Source of the DNA: Sulfuricurvum sp.
GTDB lineage: Bacteria > Campylobacterota > Campylobacteria > Campylobacterales > Sulfurimonadaceae
Direction: 5' to 3'
DNA length: 64,000 nucleotides
NCBI GenBank assembly: GCA_030694265.1
Contig: JAUXYP010000013.1
Location: forward strand, 1 to 64,000
In this document: in pieces, positions 8,807-19,146 of the stretch
Layout of the letters: each line of letters opens with the position of its first letter
How positions within the stretch are numbered: position 1 is the first letter of the stretch
Notes under the pieces: model-generated
What the model was told of the DNA's origin: nothing
The model's database searches: none
The model's input: only the letters and a program-made list of their open reading frames with translations
Program-made: the position numbers and the translations under genes

Positions 8807-9280
8807 CTATGTCAAGAATTTTTGCTTGATTCGTTGAACGCTCATTGCGACGATGACTAAGGTGATGAGTCCAATGATCAGCGGTTCCATTAAATACAGG
8901 GAAAGATGCCCCTGTGTCACAATCAAGAAATTGGCTCCTGCAGGAGGATGAATCACTTTGAACCCATGCATGAGCATAATGACCAAACCTAAACCGATTC
9001 CGATCGGTAGCCATCCCACGGAGGTATAGGTTAATACGATTGAACCTATCACGGTTGAGATGAAGTAACCGCCAAAAACATTCCAGGGATGTGAAAAAGG
9101 GCTGTTCGGTGCGCTGAATAACAATACAGCAGTTGCCCCAAAAGGAGCAATCAGCATCATGGTATTCGCACTTTGGGCGATCACTCCGATAAAAGAGAGC
9201 CCAATTAACGCACCAACGCCTGCAATGATACTTTCAAGTACGTGCAGGAGTCTTTTGTGTGTGTGATTAGTGTTGTGCAT
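8807..9280 (-). CDS. HPP-family membrane protein
   Basis: About 157 residues, four membrane segments and the family motif KVIHPPAGAN near position 113. A plant HPP protein has been linked to nitrite transport; the bacterial role is not settled. The gene starts inside the end of the globin gene (ATG 9280; a GTG at 9295 would add five residues), so it is co-translated with an NO-detoxifying globin. That context suggests a role in nitrite or NO handling, which is inference. Confidence 0.8.
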   Translation of the reverse strand: MHNTNHTHKRLLHVLESIIAGVGALIGLSFIGVIAQSANTMMLIAPFGATAVLLFSAPNSPFSHPWNVFGGYFISTVIGSIVLTYTSVGWLPIGIGLGLVIMLMHGFKVIHPPAGANFLIVTQGHLSLYLMEPLIIGLITLVIVAMSVQRIKQKFLT

Positions 9281-9695
9281 AGAGCTCTTGCTCACGCTGC
9301 ATTAAGATGTTGGCTAAAAAGGTATACGCTTCTACCCACGCATTTTTACGCTCATCCGTAAACGCTTCACCTAATACATCACCCATTGCTGTGATAAGTG
9401 CATCGGCAACCATTGGGTAGTGGATTGGTTTAACTTGCGTCATTACGTGTGACTGTGCCATTTTTTCAACGGCAGCGCCCAATACGCCAAGATTATCAAT
9501 GTTTCCGGCAAAGGCTGCAATCGCGCCCGCGAGTTTTTTGTGTTGATCTTTAGCCGCATTGTCGAACATAGGTTTAGTCTCCGGATATTTTGAAAACAAA
9601 ATTTCATACATGCGTGTCGTGACGTTTTCAGACTCTTTATTGATCAAAGGGATAGTTTCTTTGATGGCTGCGATTGTTTCTAGGGATAAGCTCAT
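9267..9695 (-). CDS. Single-domain globin (Vitreoscilla/Campylobacter Cgb type)
   Basis: 142 residues, no reductase domain. Probable haem ligands and pocket residues: Tyr30 (B10), Gln51 (E7) and proximal His83 in AQSHVMTQVKPIHYPMV. The end QELYAQH matches the Vgb/Cgb C-terminus. In Campylobacter jejuni Cgb converts NO to nitrate with oxygen. It is first in a two-gene unit with the HPP protein, opposite an Rrf2 regulator, and its upstream region carries the operator also found before norC. NO detoxification is therefore the likely job. Confidence 0.9.
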   Translation of the reverse strand: MSLSLETIAAIKETIPLINKESENVTTRMYEILFSKYPETKPMFDNAAKDQHKKLAGAIAAFAGNIDNLGVLGAAVEKMAQSHVMTQVKPIHYPMVADALITAMGDVLGEAFTDERKNAWVEAYTFLANILMQREQELYAQH

Positions 9696-9732
9696 AAGGG
9701 GTCCTATTTTAAAAATTTGATGAATTATATTA

Positions 9733-9752
9733 TTACTACCTTTAGATAGTAT
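9733..9752. promoter_or_regulatory. Palindromic operator, probable Rrf2 (NsrR-like) site, globin/Rrf2 intergenic region
   Basis: The core CTACCTTTAGATAGTA (9736-9751) is a degenerate inverted repeat (TACTA-N8-TAGTA). The same core occurs twice before norC/nnrS (CTACCTATATGTAGTA and CTACCTTTAAGTAGTA). Sharing of an uncommon palindrome by three NO-related promoters, one of them that of the regulator itself, points to an autoregulated Rrf2 regulon. Confidence 0.6.
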
Positions 9753-9893
9753 ATTATTTAAAGGTTATATTTTTCACCTTATGCTGAAACAAGGCCATGG
9801 CTATATACTCTTGCTCTGTAAAAAATAGATACAGTAATGCACCGACATAAGTGACATTACAATACAATACTTTTTTAAGCCAGAGGAGACTTT

Positions 9894-10307
9894 ATGCATT
9901 TTTCCAAAACTGCCGAATACGCCATTCGTGTTTTATCCTATTTGCATCGTCATCATGAGACCTCTCATTCGGTTAATGTGTTGCATCAAGAACTTGATCT
10001 CCCTTATAAATATCTCACCAAGCTCATGACAGAGTTGGCTAAAAAGGGGTTGGTAAATGCTTCTAGAGGACGCGAGGGGGGATTGAGTCTGGCGAGGAGT
10101 GCTGATACCATTTATTTGTGCGATATACTCGAAGCAATTGGGGAATCGCTTGAACACGAGCGATGTATTTTGGGGTTTGACAAATGCGATGCCCTCAATC
10201 CATGTGCGTTACACGATCAGTGGGTAAAGCCCAAGGAGATGATTGAAACAATGTTGACAACGACAACCTTGGCCTCGCTCATTCAAAATAAAGAGACAAA
10301 ATTATAA
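9894..10307 (+). CDS. Rrf2-family Fe-S transcriptional regulator (NsrR-like)
   Basis: 137 residues: winged helix in the first 65 residues (SKTAEYAIRVLSYL...GREGGLSLAR) and a cluster-binding loop with C91, C98 and C104 (CILGFDKCDALNPCALHDQW). NsrR and IscR use a CX5CX5C-type loop; here it is CX6CX5C, as in many Rrf2 proteins near NO genes. It lies opposite the globin gene and next to norQ, and the shared palindromes at 9733, 14726 and 14777 are its probable sites. NO sensing is inferred from context. Ribosome site AGAGGAG. Confidence 0.88.
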   Translation: MHFSKTAEYAIRVLSYLHRHHETSHSVNVLHQELDLPYKYLTKLMTELAKKGLVNASRGREGGLSLARSADTIYLCDILEAIGESLEHERCILGFDKCDALNPCALHDQWVKPKEMIETMLTTTTLASLIQNKETKL

Positions 10308-10309
10308 TA

Positions 10310-11101
10310 CTAGAGATGCACACTTTTTGTAAAATGCAAAGAGATGAGTTTTTCAAGCACCTCTAAAACATCTTCTTCATCGCTGAGCGATTCAACAATC
10401 GAGTGGATGCACGCTTGGTAGGGGTCAAACCCTTTGGTAATCAATTTAGCTGCATAAATGAGGAGTCGTGTCGATACGGCCTCTTGAATATCATTGTCGC
10501 TTAGTTGGCGTATCTCTCCTGCAATGTCAACCAGTTTTTGCGCTATTTTTTCATCGACACCGCTCTCTTTGAGGATAATTGCTTTTTCAATATCGGCTTT
10601 TGGGTAGTCAAAGCTCAGTGCGATAAAGCGCTGTTTGGTACTGGGCTTCATCCCTTTGAGAACGTTTTGATACCCTGGGTTATACGAAACGACGAGCATG
10701 AAATCGGGATGGGCAGTAATCACTTCACCTGTTCGGTCAATCGGTAAAACTCTGCGGTAATCGGCCAATGAATGCAAGATAACGGTGGTGTCTTTGCGTG
10801 CTTCTATGATCTCATCGAGATAGCAGATCCCGCCATTCCGCACCGCCTTTGTCAGCGGTCCGTCTTGCCAGTACGTGCCGTTCTCATCAATGAGGTGACG
10901 GCCTATTAAATCGGCAGCACTTAAATCATCATGGCACACAACCGTATAAACATCACGCCCCAGTTCTTCGCCCATCGCTTCAATAAATCGTGTTTTCCCG
11001 CACCCTGTCGGCCCTTTTATCAAAATTGGGAGGTTCATCCCTGCGGCAGCCTTGAAAAGCTCTACTTCATTTGATTGGGGTAAATAGTATGTTTTTGACA
11101 T
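10310..11101 (-). CDS. norQ: NorQ/CbbQ-type AAA+ ATPase for NO reductase maturation
   Basis: 263 residues with Walker A GPTGCGKT (30-37) and Walker B CYLDEI (near 95). MoxR/NorQ ATPases act with VWA partners to insert metal into target enzymes; NorQ and NorD are needed for active cNOR (the non-haem iron). Last gene of norCBDQ, 9 nt after norD, and nearly abutting the convergent Rrf2 gene. Confidence 0.9.
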   Translation of the reverse strand: MSKTYYLPQSNEVELFKAAAGMNLPILIKGPTGCGKTRFIEAMGEELGRDVYTVVCHDDLSAADLIGRHLIDENGTYWQDGPLTKAVRNGGICYLDEIIEARKDTTVILHSLADYRRVLPIDRTGEVITAHPDFMLVVSYNPGYQNVLKGMKPSTKQRFIALSFDYPKADIEKAIILKESGVDEKIAQKLVDIAGEIRQLSDNDIQEAVSTRLLIYAAKLITKGFDPYQACIHSIVESLSDEEDVLEVLEKLISLHFTKSVHL

Positions 11102-11110
11102 AGTGTTCCT

Positions 11111-12877
11111 TTATTTGGTCAGATTCATATAAATTTCGGGTAGAAGTTTCGGCAGTTTTTGCGCATCACGGATAACGGCATAGGAGTTTCTTCCAAACAG
11201 ATAGGGAAGGTACTCTTTGGCATCAAGATCAATGGTAATGCAAAAAGGGGTGATTCCCTTTTGTTTGGCTTCTTCGATCGCTTTTTTGGTATCTTCGATA
11301 CCGTATCGTCCATCGTATCGATCGACATCATTGGGTTTACCATCGCTGAGTATCAGGAGGAGCTTGTTACCGCTTTGCTGTTTTTCCAGGATCTTGGCAC
11401 TTTCTCGTATTGCGGCACCCATACGGGTGTAGTACCCGGGCTTAATCGCATGAATACGGCCGCGTACCAAATCGCTGTATTTTTCTTTGAAGTTTTTGAT
11501 AATATGGAAGTTGACCTTGGTGTTTTTAATCGAGGAGAAGGTGTAGATTGCGAATCTGTCCTCCAGCCGGTGCAAAGACTCTGCAAATACCATCAAAGAA
11601 TCTTGTATCGTATCGATCACACGGATCTCTTGGGTTATTCCAGCTTCGGTAGAGAGGGAAACGTCGGCCAAGATCAATGTCGCCATATCTCTCATTTTTC
11701 GCTCATAGGTTTGAAAAAAGCGTTGGGGGTGATTGGAACGATTTTGATGCCCTTTATAATCGATCCACGTATCCATATTGATATCATCGCCATAAGGGAG
11801 GTTGTCTCGTTTGATACGGTCAAGCTCCATCAGATCAAGTTCACTTTGTATCTTTTTCATCATTTTTTGGAGCCGTTTTGGCAACATGATGGGTTCGATG
11901 TTAAGGGAGATAAAGGGTTTTATGCATACATATTTTTTGAGATAGACCTCTTTATTGTAATCCCATTCATCGATGAAATGCCCACGTCCGAGCGGATATT
12001 GCTCAACACTATTGGCAGATATGTCCAAGTCCATTTTGATTCTCGATGAGAGATTGGCGTCTTTTTGTCCCAGTGTTATCTCGTCTAAATCTTCGGCATT
12101 ATAGAGGGCGTCTTCATCATAGCTGTCGTTTTCTTGCCGATCTACTCGTACTTGCTCCATAAAGCTCATAATGGATTCGGGTAGAAAGAGTAAAAGTCCG
12201 TCTGTCTCTTTTTTGTCATCGATCTGTTCGGATTTTTTTTTAATTACCAAAGTTTCGGTTTTCTTTGGTTCGTCCGGTTGTCTTAGGGTTTCCTCTTCGT
12301 CATCGACATCAAGGAGCTTGTTATTGCTTGAGAGTGAGGGATAAATCCATAAAGGATTGGGATAATTATCCACTAGTGAGTCTTCGATTGAAGGGTCAAT
12401 AGTGGACAATTCGGGGTAATTACTTATTAAAAAAGAGTGTGCGTAAGTATAAAATTCGCTAAAACCGGCGTATTTTTTTATCAAAAACTGTGCCACTTTC
12501 TCGTTTTCTGCACGCATGTTTTTGCTCTTGATATTCACTTTTGTTAACATCGCGATGAGCCAAAAAAAATGCATCTCATTATGCTGTTTAAGGGGGAAAT
12601 AGCTTAAAGTTGCCGGAAGGTAGATCCCTTTTTCCTCTTGCCAAGGAAGAAAAAAAGTTTTACCGGTTCCAGAGAATTTTTCCAAAAATGTTCTGGATGT
12701 TTTTATGGATCTTTTGTCGGTAATATGGAGCTCTTTGCCTTTTTCGCCTCCTAAGAGGTGATAAAAGAGTTTCAGAGACTTGCTTTTATCGGTAAAAAGC
12801 ACTTCTTCTTTTTTATAGAGTCTGGATGCCTTTTTGGTTAAATATTTATCCCAGAATTTACCGACTTGTTCATCCAT
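11111..12877 (-). CDS. norD: NorD-type VWA protein for NO reductase maturation
   Basis: 588 residues. The C-terminal third is a von Willebrand A domain with MIDAS motif LADVSLS (near 396-402) and ILSDGKPND. The N-terminal two thirds are charged and carry the usual low-similarity NorD region. Cytoplasmic partner of NorQ. Eight nt after norB. A 296-codon open frame on the other strand here is a shadow. Confidence 0.88.
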   Translation of the reverse strand: MDEQVGKFWDKYLTKKASRLYKKEEVLFTDKSKSLKLFYHLLGGEKGKELHITDKRSIKTSRTFLEKFSGTGKTFFLPWQEEKGIYLPATLSYFPLKQHNEMHFFWLIAMLTKVNIKSKNMRAENEKVAQFLIKKYAGFSEFYTYAHSFLISNYPELSTIDPSIEDSLVDNYPNPLWIYPSLSSNNKLLDVDDEEETLRQPDEPKKTETLVIKKKSEQIDDKKETDGLLLFLPESIMSFMEQVRVDRQENDSYDEDALYNAEDLDEITLGQKDANLSSRIKMDLDISANSVEQYPLGRGHFIDEWDYNKEVYLKKYVCIKPFISLNIEPIMLPKRLQKMMKKIQSELDLMELDRIKRDNLPYGDDINMDTWIDYKGHQNRSNHPQRFFQTYERKMRDMATLILADVSLSTEAGITQEIRVIDTIQDSLMVFAESLHRLEDRFAIYTFSSIKNTKVNFHIIKNFKEKYSDLVRGRIHAIKPGYYTRMGAAIRESAKILEKQQSGNKLLLILSDGKPNDVDRYDGRYGIEDTKKAIEEAKQKGITPFCITIDLDAKEYLPYLFGRNSYAVIRDAQKLPKLLPEIYMNLTK

Positions 12878-12885
12878 AGCAATAC

Positions 12886-14268
<1,383 letters not shown>

Positions 14269-14715
14269 TTATCCTTTAATATTTGGTGGCCACTCTTGAT
14301 TGTTAACACGAGATGTCCAAATCAAAAAGTCTGCAAGATTGTTAACTTGCTCAGGTGTTAGATTAAACTGCGGCATTTTTCGTCGATTAGGGGTTTGCAA
14401 TGGCTGTGCTGCCATCCATCCAGCCAAGTAGGTTTTAAAGGCCTGCTCATCGCCTGCGGCTAAACGCGGGAATGCGTTTCCAAGCTCCGGAGCATAATAG
14501 GCGCCTTCCCCCATGATGGTATGGCAACCGACACAATTGTTATTTTCCCATACCTTTTTTCCAAGAGCAACCGACTCGGTTATCTTGTCATCATGGCTTA
14601 ATTTTGGAATTTTTTGAACGGTATCAACGGTCAGTCCAGTAAATAGCAAAATCGCAAAAAGACCCCCGCCAAAGTAAATATTTCTGGCCATATTTTTAGT
14701 AATACGTTCAGTCAT
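14269..14715 (-). CDS. norC: Nitric oxide reductase cytochrome c subunit
   Basis: 148 residues: one N-terminal membrane anchor (about 12-30) and a periplasmic haem c domain with C61-V-G-C64-H65 and probable axial M114 (RRKMPQF). First gene of norCBDQ; two copies of the Rrf2-type palindrome and an FNR-type box lie in the 160 bp shared with nnrS. Confidence 0.95.
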   Translation of the reverse strand: MTERITKNMARNIYFGGGLFAILLFTGLTVDTVQKIPKLSHDDKITESVALGKKVWENNNCVGCHTIMGEGAYYAPELGNAFPRLAAGDEQAFKTYLAGWMAAQPLQTPNRRKMPQFNLTPEQVNNLADFLIWTSRVNNQEWPPNIKG

Positions 14716-14725
14716 TTTAGCTCCT

Positions 14726-14759
14726 ATTTCAATTTCTACCTATATGTAGTAATTGAAAT
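14726..14759. promoter_or_regulatory. 34-bp near-perfect palindrome, norC operator
   Basis: Arms ATTTCAATT (14726-14734) and AATTGAAAT (14751-14759) flank CTAC-C-TATA-T-GTAG. Only two of the 17 base pairs mismatch. The core is the one repeated at 14781 and 9736. Placed 10-44 nt upstream of the norC ATG, it would block or reposition polymerase when bound. Confidence 0.65.
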
Positions 14760-14776
14760 GGTATCAAACTAACTTT

Positions 14777-14799
14777 AATTCTACCTTTAAGTAGTAATT
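14777..14799. promoter_or_regulatory. Second Rrf2-type palindrome in the norC/nnrS promoter region
   Basis: AATT-CTAC-CTTTAA-GTAG-TAATT. The CTAC-N6-GTAG core is identical in spacing to the site centred 45 bp away at 14742.5, so the two lie on about the same face of the helix (roughly four turns). Confidence 0.6.
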
Positions 14800-14809
14800 T
14801 CTCTCAATA

Positions 14810-14823
14810 TTGATTGAAGTCAA
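14810..14823. promoter_or_regulatory. FNR/NNR-type box upstream of nnrS
   Basis: TTGATTGAAGTCAA matches TTGAT-N4-ATCAA at nine of ten positions. It is centred 60 nt before the nnrS ATG at 14877, and could also serve norC from a distance. Confidence 0.55.
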
Positions 14824-14876
14824 TAAATCTCCATTTTTATCACGTTATACTCCCATACTTTGACCGAAGGACCGTC

Positions 14877-16100
14877 ATGAAATTTGCAACAACCAATAAT
14901 CCCGCTGCTTTTACACCGCCACCGTCTAAACCCAAAAATTATTTTTTCTGGCAAACGCATCAGCCTTTTTTTCTCTTTGGGGTTATTTGGGCAATTGTGT
15001 CAATGGTGATTTTTATCCTTTCGCATAAAGGGGTTGTGTCTTTGACTCTGGGTGAAAATGTATTTCATCTTTATTCACTGACGTTTATTGTGCTGATTCA
15101 GTTTTTTCACGGGTTTTTGTTTACCACGTATCCTCGTTTTTGCATGAGTGACTCAATTTCACAAGAGCGTTATACGCCGATTATTTGGTTGTATCAGATC
15201 TTCGGGCTTCTCTTTTTTATCGGTACCGTTACGTCGTCATGGGTTGTCCTCATGGCGATGGTTGGAATTTTATTGGCACATTTTATGGCATTTTCTACGC
15301 TATTAGCGAGTTATCGTGCCGGTAAAACACCGCATAAAAGTGATCCGTTCTGGATTTTGATCGCGCATACTTTTGGGATTGGTTCAAATGCGGTTTTGGT
15401 TATTACGTATGCAGCGGAACTTACAGGTACATCCGTTAGCATCATTTCGTTTGTTAGCCCTGTTATGGTAAATCTCTTTTTGATTTTTATGACCTTTATC
15501 GCGGCACAGCGGATGATCCCTTTTTTCAGCCATTCGATGGAAGTACGCGCTCCTTATTTTGTGGCACGGATATTTATGTTGTTGATGGTTAAAACACTAT
15601 TGAATCTTTTGCAGTTACCGTTAGTGGAAGCTGCGGTTAGTATGGTGCTCGCAGGGTATTTACTCAAAGAATTTTTACGCTGGAAATTGCCTGTATTTCG
15701 TTCGAGTGCGATTTTGTGGATTTTATATTTGGCGCTGTTTTGGTTACCTTTGGGATTATTTATCGGTGCAACGGCACAAGTGGTTGAAGCAGTTACTCAT
15801 ACATCATTCTTGTTTGCAGGAGTTCATTTGCTGGTGTTAGGGTTTATAACAACGGTTTTAATCGGTTTTGGCACACGGGTGACCTTGGGCCACTCTGGGC
15901 AGGCCCCTCACGCGGATAAACTCACCATCGCACTGTTTATTTGGACACAAGTGGTGGTTTTGCTGCGTTTTGCATTATCGGTCGATAGCGCTTTTGGCGG
16001 TATGCATACGTGGCTGTTTGATGCGGCTGGGAGTGGATGGATTGTGCTGTTTAGCGTGTGGACGTTGCGGTATGGAAGAATACTGGCTTTTGGGCGTTAA
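14877..16100 (+). CDS. nnrS: NnrS-family membrane protein
   Basis: About 407 residues and 12 membrane segments. The motif GFGTRVTLGHSGQ near residue 365 is diagnostic of NnrS, a haem- and copper-containing protein that protects against NO-derived damage to iron pools. I chose the ATG at 14877 (GAAGGA upstream, and the FNR-type box would otherwise be coding); an upstream ATG at 14814 is in frame. Divergent from norCBDQ with shared regulatory sites. Confidence 0.88.
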   Translation: MKFATTNNPAAFTPPPSKPKNYFFWQTHQPFFLFGVIWAIVSMVIFILSHKGVVSLTLGENVFHLYSLTFIVLIQFFHGFLFTTYPRFCMSDSISQERYTPIIWLYQIFGLLFFIGTVTSSWVVLMAMVGILLAHFMAFSTLLASYRAGKTPHKSDPFWILIAHTFGIGSNAVLVITYAAELTGTSVSIISFVSPVMVNLFLIFMTFIAAQRMIPFFSHSMEVRAPYFVARIFMLLMVKTLLNLLQLPLVEAAVSMVLAGYLLKEFLRWKLPVFRSSAILWILYLALFWLPLGLFIGATAQVVEAVTHTSFLFAGVHLLVLGFITTVLIGFGTRVTLGHSGQAPHADKLTIALFIWTQVVVLLRFALSVDSAFGGMHTWLFDAAGSGWIVLFSVWTLRYGRILAFGR

Positions 16101-17131
16101 TTTACAATAATATCAGCATCTGACTTGGCAGTCACGTGCGCGACGATAACCGCAGGTATTCCCTCATTATTACAGCGCTCGATCATTTTTTGTGCATGAT
16201 CGGCACTGACGGATATGAGAAGACCGCCTGAAGTCTGGGCGTCAAAGAGGATCATTTCCAAATCAGCATTGATGCTGTTTTTAAAATGGACGTGCGGTTG
16301 TAGATACTCTTTGTTGGCATAGCTTCCCGCAGGGATAATTCCCATAGCGGCCATCCCAAGCGCCTCGGTGAAAAATGGTACCGAGGCACTGTCTACTTCT
16401 ATCGTTTTTGCTCCACCGCTCATCTCGCGTAAATGTCCTAAAAAGCCAAAGCCCGTGACGTCGGTACACGCATGGGCATTAAACTCTCGGGCGATCAATG
16501 AGGCTTTATAGTTGAGGGTTTTCATGGTATCGGCGACTTTGAGTACGGTAGCGTTATCCAAAAGATCAGCTTTGATTGCGGTGATTAAAATTCCAAGTCC
16601 GAGAGGTTTGGTCAAAACAATCACGTCGCCTTCATGCACGGTGTTGTTGCGCAATATTTTGTCAGGGTGAACGAATCCGGTGCAGGAGAGCCCGTAAATC
16701 ATCTCAGGTGTCTCGATTGTGTGGCCACCGACGATAACGGCACCGCACTCTGCCACTTTGTTCATACCGCCACGTAAAATTTCAGTTAGGATTTCTGTAT
16801 GGTGATTTTTACCGTCAAATCCTACGAGATTGAGTGCTGTTTTGGCGTCGCCTCCCATCGCGAACACATCGCTGAGGGAATTGGCGGCCGCGATCTGACC
16901 GTAGACAAAGGGGTCATCCACAACCGGAGTGATGAAATCTACCGTCTGCACCATGGCCAGGTCGTCATTGATTCGGTAGACGCCTGCATCTTCATTTCCC
17001 TCGAATCCTACAAGCAAGTCTTTGTGAAAGGATTTGAGATGGCAGGTGACGTTTTCAAGCGAGCCTGGGGAGAGTTTCGCAGCGCATCCTGAGGCGCGGA
17101 CGAACTTAGTAAGCTTTGCCTCATTGTTCAT
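16097..17131 (-). CDS. selD: Selenide, water dikinase (selenophosphate synthase)
   Basis: 344 residues. Makes selenophosphate from selenide and ATP. The active-site segment GCAAKLSP has C16 and K19; the residue that is Sec in some SelD proteins is Cys here. The AIRS/PurM-like domains follow (GGDAKTALNLVGF, GGHTIETPEMIYGL, DVTGFGFLGHL). Its start overlaps the end of selU by 11 nt, so the pair is one unit. It overlaps the convergent nnrS stop by 4 nt. Confidence 0.95.
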   Translation of the reverse strand: MNNEAKLTKFVRASGCAAKLSPGSLENVTCHLKSFHKDLLVGFEGNEDAGVYRINDDLAMVQTVDFITPVVDDPFVYGQIAAANSLSDVFAMGGDAKTALNLVGFDGKNHHTEILTEILRGGMNKVAECGAVIVGGHTIETPEMIYGLSCTGFVHPDKILRNNTVHEGDVIVLTKPLGLGILITAIKADLLDNATVLKVADTMKTLNYKASLIAREFNAHACTDVTGFGFLGHLREMSGGAKTIEVDSASVPFFTEALGMAAMGIIPAGSYANKEYLQPHVHFKNSINADLEMILFDAQTSGGLLISVSADHAQKMIERCNNEGIPAVIVAHVTAKSDADIIVN

Positions 17132-18125
17132 CTTGGATTCCCTTGAGTATTTCTATCGTTTTGGTGTGGTTGTCATTGCAGATGGTGATATCAGGTGCTT
17201 TGGTCACTTTGTAAACTTTATCGTAATATTGTGTGAGCAGGATTTCAGAAACACGTGCGAGGTCACCGTTTTCAAATGCAAAGATAGCGGCATCTTTGTC
17301 GTCGCGGCTTATGTAGGGAGAGATACGCTCCATGCGGTGCATGAAAAAATCACCATCCATACTGTCGTACATGCGCATAATACGCTCAACTCTCTGTTCT
17401 AATGGCGCGGTAATCTCGATGCGCAGACCTTTTTCCATATGAGCGTAGAGCGAACCGCTGAGGGTAATTTTGCCAATACGTTTGCTCTCAGCCTCGACGA
17501 AGGCGCTTTTGGTGAGATCTAAGGCTAACACGGCGTGAGCAAGACGGTTTTGGAACTCTTTTTGGCTTGGCTGTGCGCCGTTGACGTCTCCAAATACCGA
17601 ACCGTAATGGTTCGCCATTTTTTCCAGATCGATAACGTTGGTCAAATCTTGTAAAAGATCGCTTTTTCCGCAGCCTGTATTGCCCGTAAGGGTTAAAAAG
17701 TTGATTTGTGGGAGATTTTCGAGATACTCGGTGACAAATGCCCGATACGATTTATAGCCGCCGATAACACGTTCTATCGGGTATCCGATACTCGAAAAAA
17801 TAGTTCCCAGCGAAGAGGAACGCATTCCTCCACGAGCGCAATAGATGGCGATTTTTGAACCCGGGTTGAAAGCAGGGTAGAGCGTTTCGATATGCTTTGC
17901 CGCATTGAGACAGACAAAAGAAGCTCCTTTTAGCCGTGCTTCAAAGGGGGATATTTGTTTGTAGATGGTACCCACCTGCGCGTGCTCTTCATCGCTGAGT
18001 GCATACAGATTGGTGGCATTGGCGACATGGGATTCGCCGTATTCCGCAGGGCTTCTGGCATCAATTATAAGATCGTACTCACTCATATTTGTCAGAAAAG
18101 TTTCGATAGGTATTGTTTGCATCAT
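17121..18125 (-). CDS. mnmH: tRNA 2-selenouridine synthase
   Basis: 334 residues. Replaces sulfur by selenium at the wobble uridine of tRNAs for Lys, Glu and Gln, using selenophosphate from SelD. N-terminal rhodanese domain with catalytic C96 (YCARGGMRS) and a P-loop domain with GNTGCGKS at 148-155. Also known as SelU/YbbB. Coupled to selD. Confidence 0.94.
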   Translation of the reverse strand: MMQTIPIETFLTNMSEYDLIIDARSPAEYGESHVANATNLYALSDEEHAQVGTIYKQISPFEARLKGASFVCLNAAKHIETLYPAFNPGSKIAIYCARGGMRSSSLGTIFSSIGYPIERVIGGYKSYRAFVTEYLENLPQINFLTLTGNTGCGKSDLLQDLTNVIDLEKMANHYGSVFGDVNGAQPSQKEFQNRLAHAVLALDLTKSAFVEAESKRIGKITLSGSLYAHMEKGLRIEITAPLEQRVERIMRMYDSMDGDFFMHRMERISPYISRDDKDAAIFAFENGDLARVSEILLTQYYDKVYKVTKAPDITICNDNHTKTIEILKGIQDEQ

Positions 18126-18243
18126 TAACGTAATTTTAGCATGGGTGTACTAAGGGGGGGATTAGATACTTATACGCGTAAAACATTTTGATTTGAGATA
18201 TAATATTTTCAAATTAGCATAAAGCTATGAGAGGGGGGATTAC

Positions 18244-19146
18244 GTGCAAAAAATCAGCTTATTTTTTATGAGTGTTTTCGTGATCTTACTCAATTTGGGA
18301 TGCGATGGGATGAATGAAGCCCAAACGTCTTACAAACCTACCGGCACGTATCAAGGAAATACGCGATATGTCATCGGGGTCAATGCCTATTTGAGCAGCA
18401 AAGAGATGTTTATCGCCTATCGCCCGATTGTTGATTATTTGGAACGCCATATGAATGGGGTTAAATTTGAACTGGCAACGTCTAAAAATTTTATCGAATA
18501 CGAAAAACGGTTAAACAAGAGTGAATTTCATTTTGCACTTTCAAATCCTTATCAAAGTCTTATCAGCTTTGATCACCACTACTATCCGATTGCTAAGATG
18601 AAAAATGATGAGGAATTTCGAGGTTTTTTCATTGCCAGAAAAGATTCTCATTTGCGGCACTACAGCCAGCTCAATGGAAAAGTAATCAGTTTTGCCGCTC
18701 CAACCGCATTTGCAGGGACGATTATGCCAAAATATTATCTTTGGGAACACGGAATCGATGTTCGGCATGATATGGTGGTTCGCTATGTCGGATCCCATTT
18801 TTCGGCAATCATGAATGTTTATGCGGGTGATGCGCTTGTCGCAGGGACATGGCCTCTTGCGTGGGAACAATGGGCAAAAGACAATCCTCAAAAAGCCTCC
18901 GAGCTGGAAGTGGTCTGGAATACCAAATCGTTAACGAACAATGCTCTCGTGGCGCGGTCCGATGTCCCTGTGGCCATAGTGCAAAAAGTCACACAGCTTC
19001 TTATAGGCTTAGATTCAACTCAAGAGGGACGAGAATTACTTCAACGAGCCGGATTTGAAGGGTTTGATGTGGCTAATCGTCAAACTTTTGTCCCTGTAGA
19101 AGAATTTTTGAATCGTTACAGCAATACTATAGGAAAAATACAATGA
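18244..19146 (+). CDS. PhnD-like periplasmic binding lipoprotein
   Basis: 300 residues, signal peptide with lipobox LNLGC (Cys20), then a PhnD-type (phosphate/phosphite/phosphonate) binding fold, for example FAAPTAFAGTIMPKYYL and YVGSHFSAIMNVYAGDALV. GTG start with an AGAGGGGGG ribosome site. No transporter genes are nearby; its stop overlaps the start of a GGDEF-EAL protein (ATGA). It probably acts as the ligand sensor for that protein rather than in transport. Ligand unknown. Confidence 0.85.
   Translation: MQKISLFFMSVFVILLNLGCDGMNEAQTSYKPTGTYQGNTRYVIGVNAYLSSKEMFIAYRPIVDYLERHMNGVKFELATSKNFIEYEKRLNKSEFHFALSNPYQSLISFDHHYYPIAKMKNDEEFRGFFIARKDSHLRHYSQLNGKVISFAAPTAFAGTIMPKYYLWEHGIDVRHDMVVRYVGSHFSAIMNVYAGDALVAGTWPLAWEQWAKDNPQKASELEVVWNTKSLTNNALVARSDVPVAIVQKVTQLLIGLDSTQEGRELLQRAGFEGFDVANRQTFVPVEEFLNRYSNTIGKIQ

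Noticed and set aside
11159-12049. 296-codon plus-strand open frame inside norD
   Set aside because: It is antisense to a well-supported norD gene, has no ribosome site or motif, and its long length is a side effect of codon choice on the other strand.
17083-17131. SelD as a selenoprotein (in-frame TGA at the active site)
   Set aside because: The active-site residue is read as Cys16; no TGA is needed and the frame is continuous.
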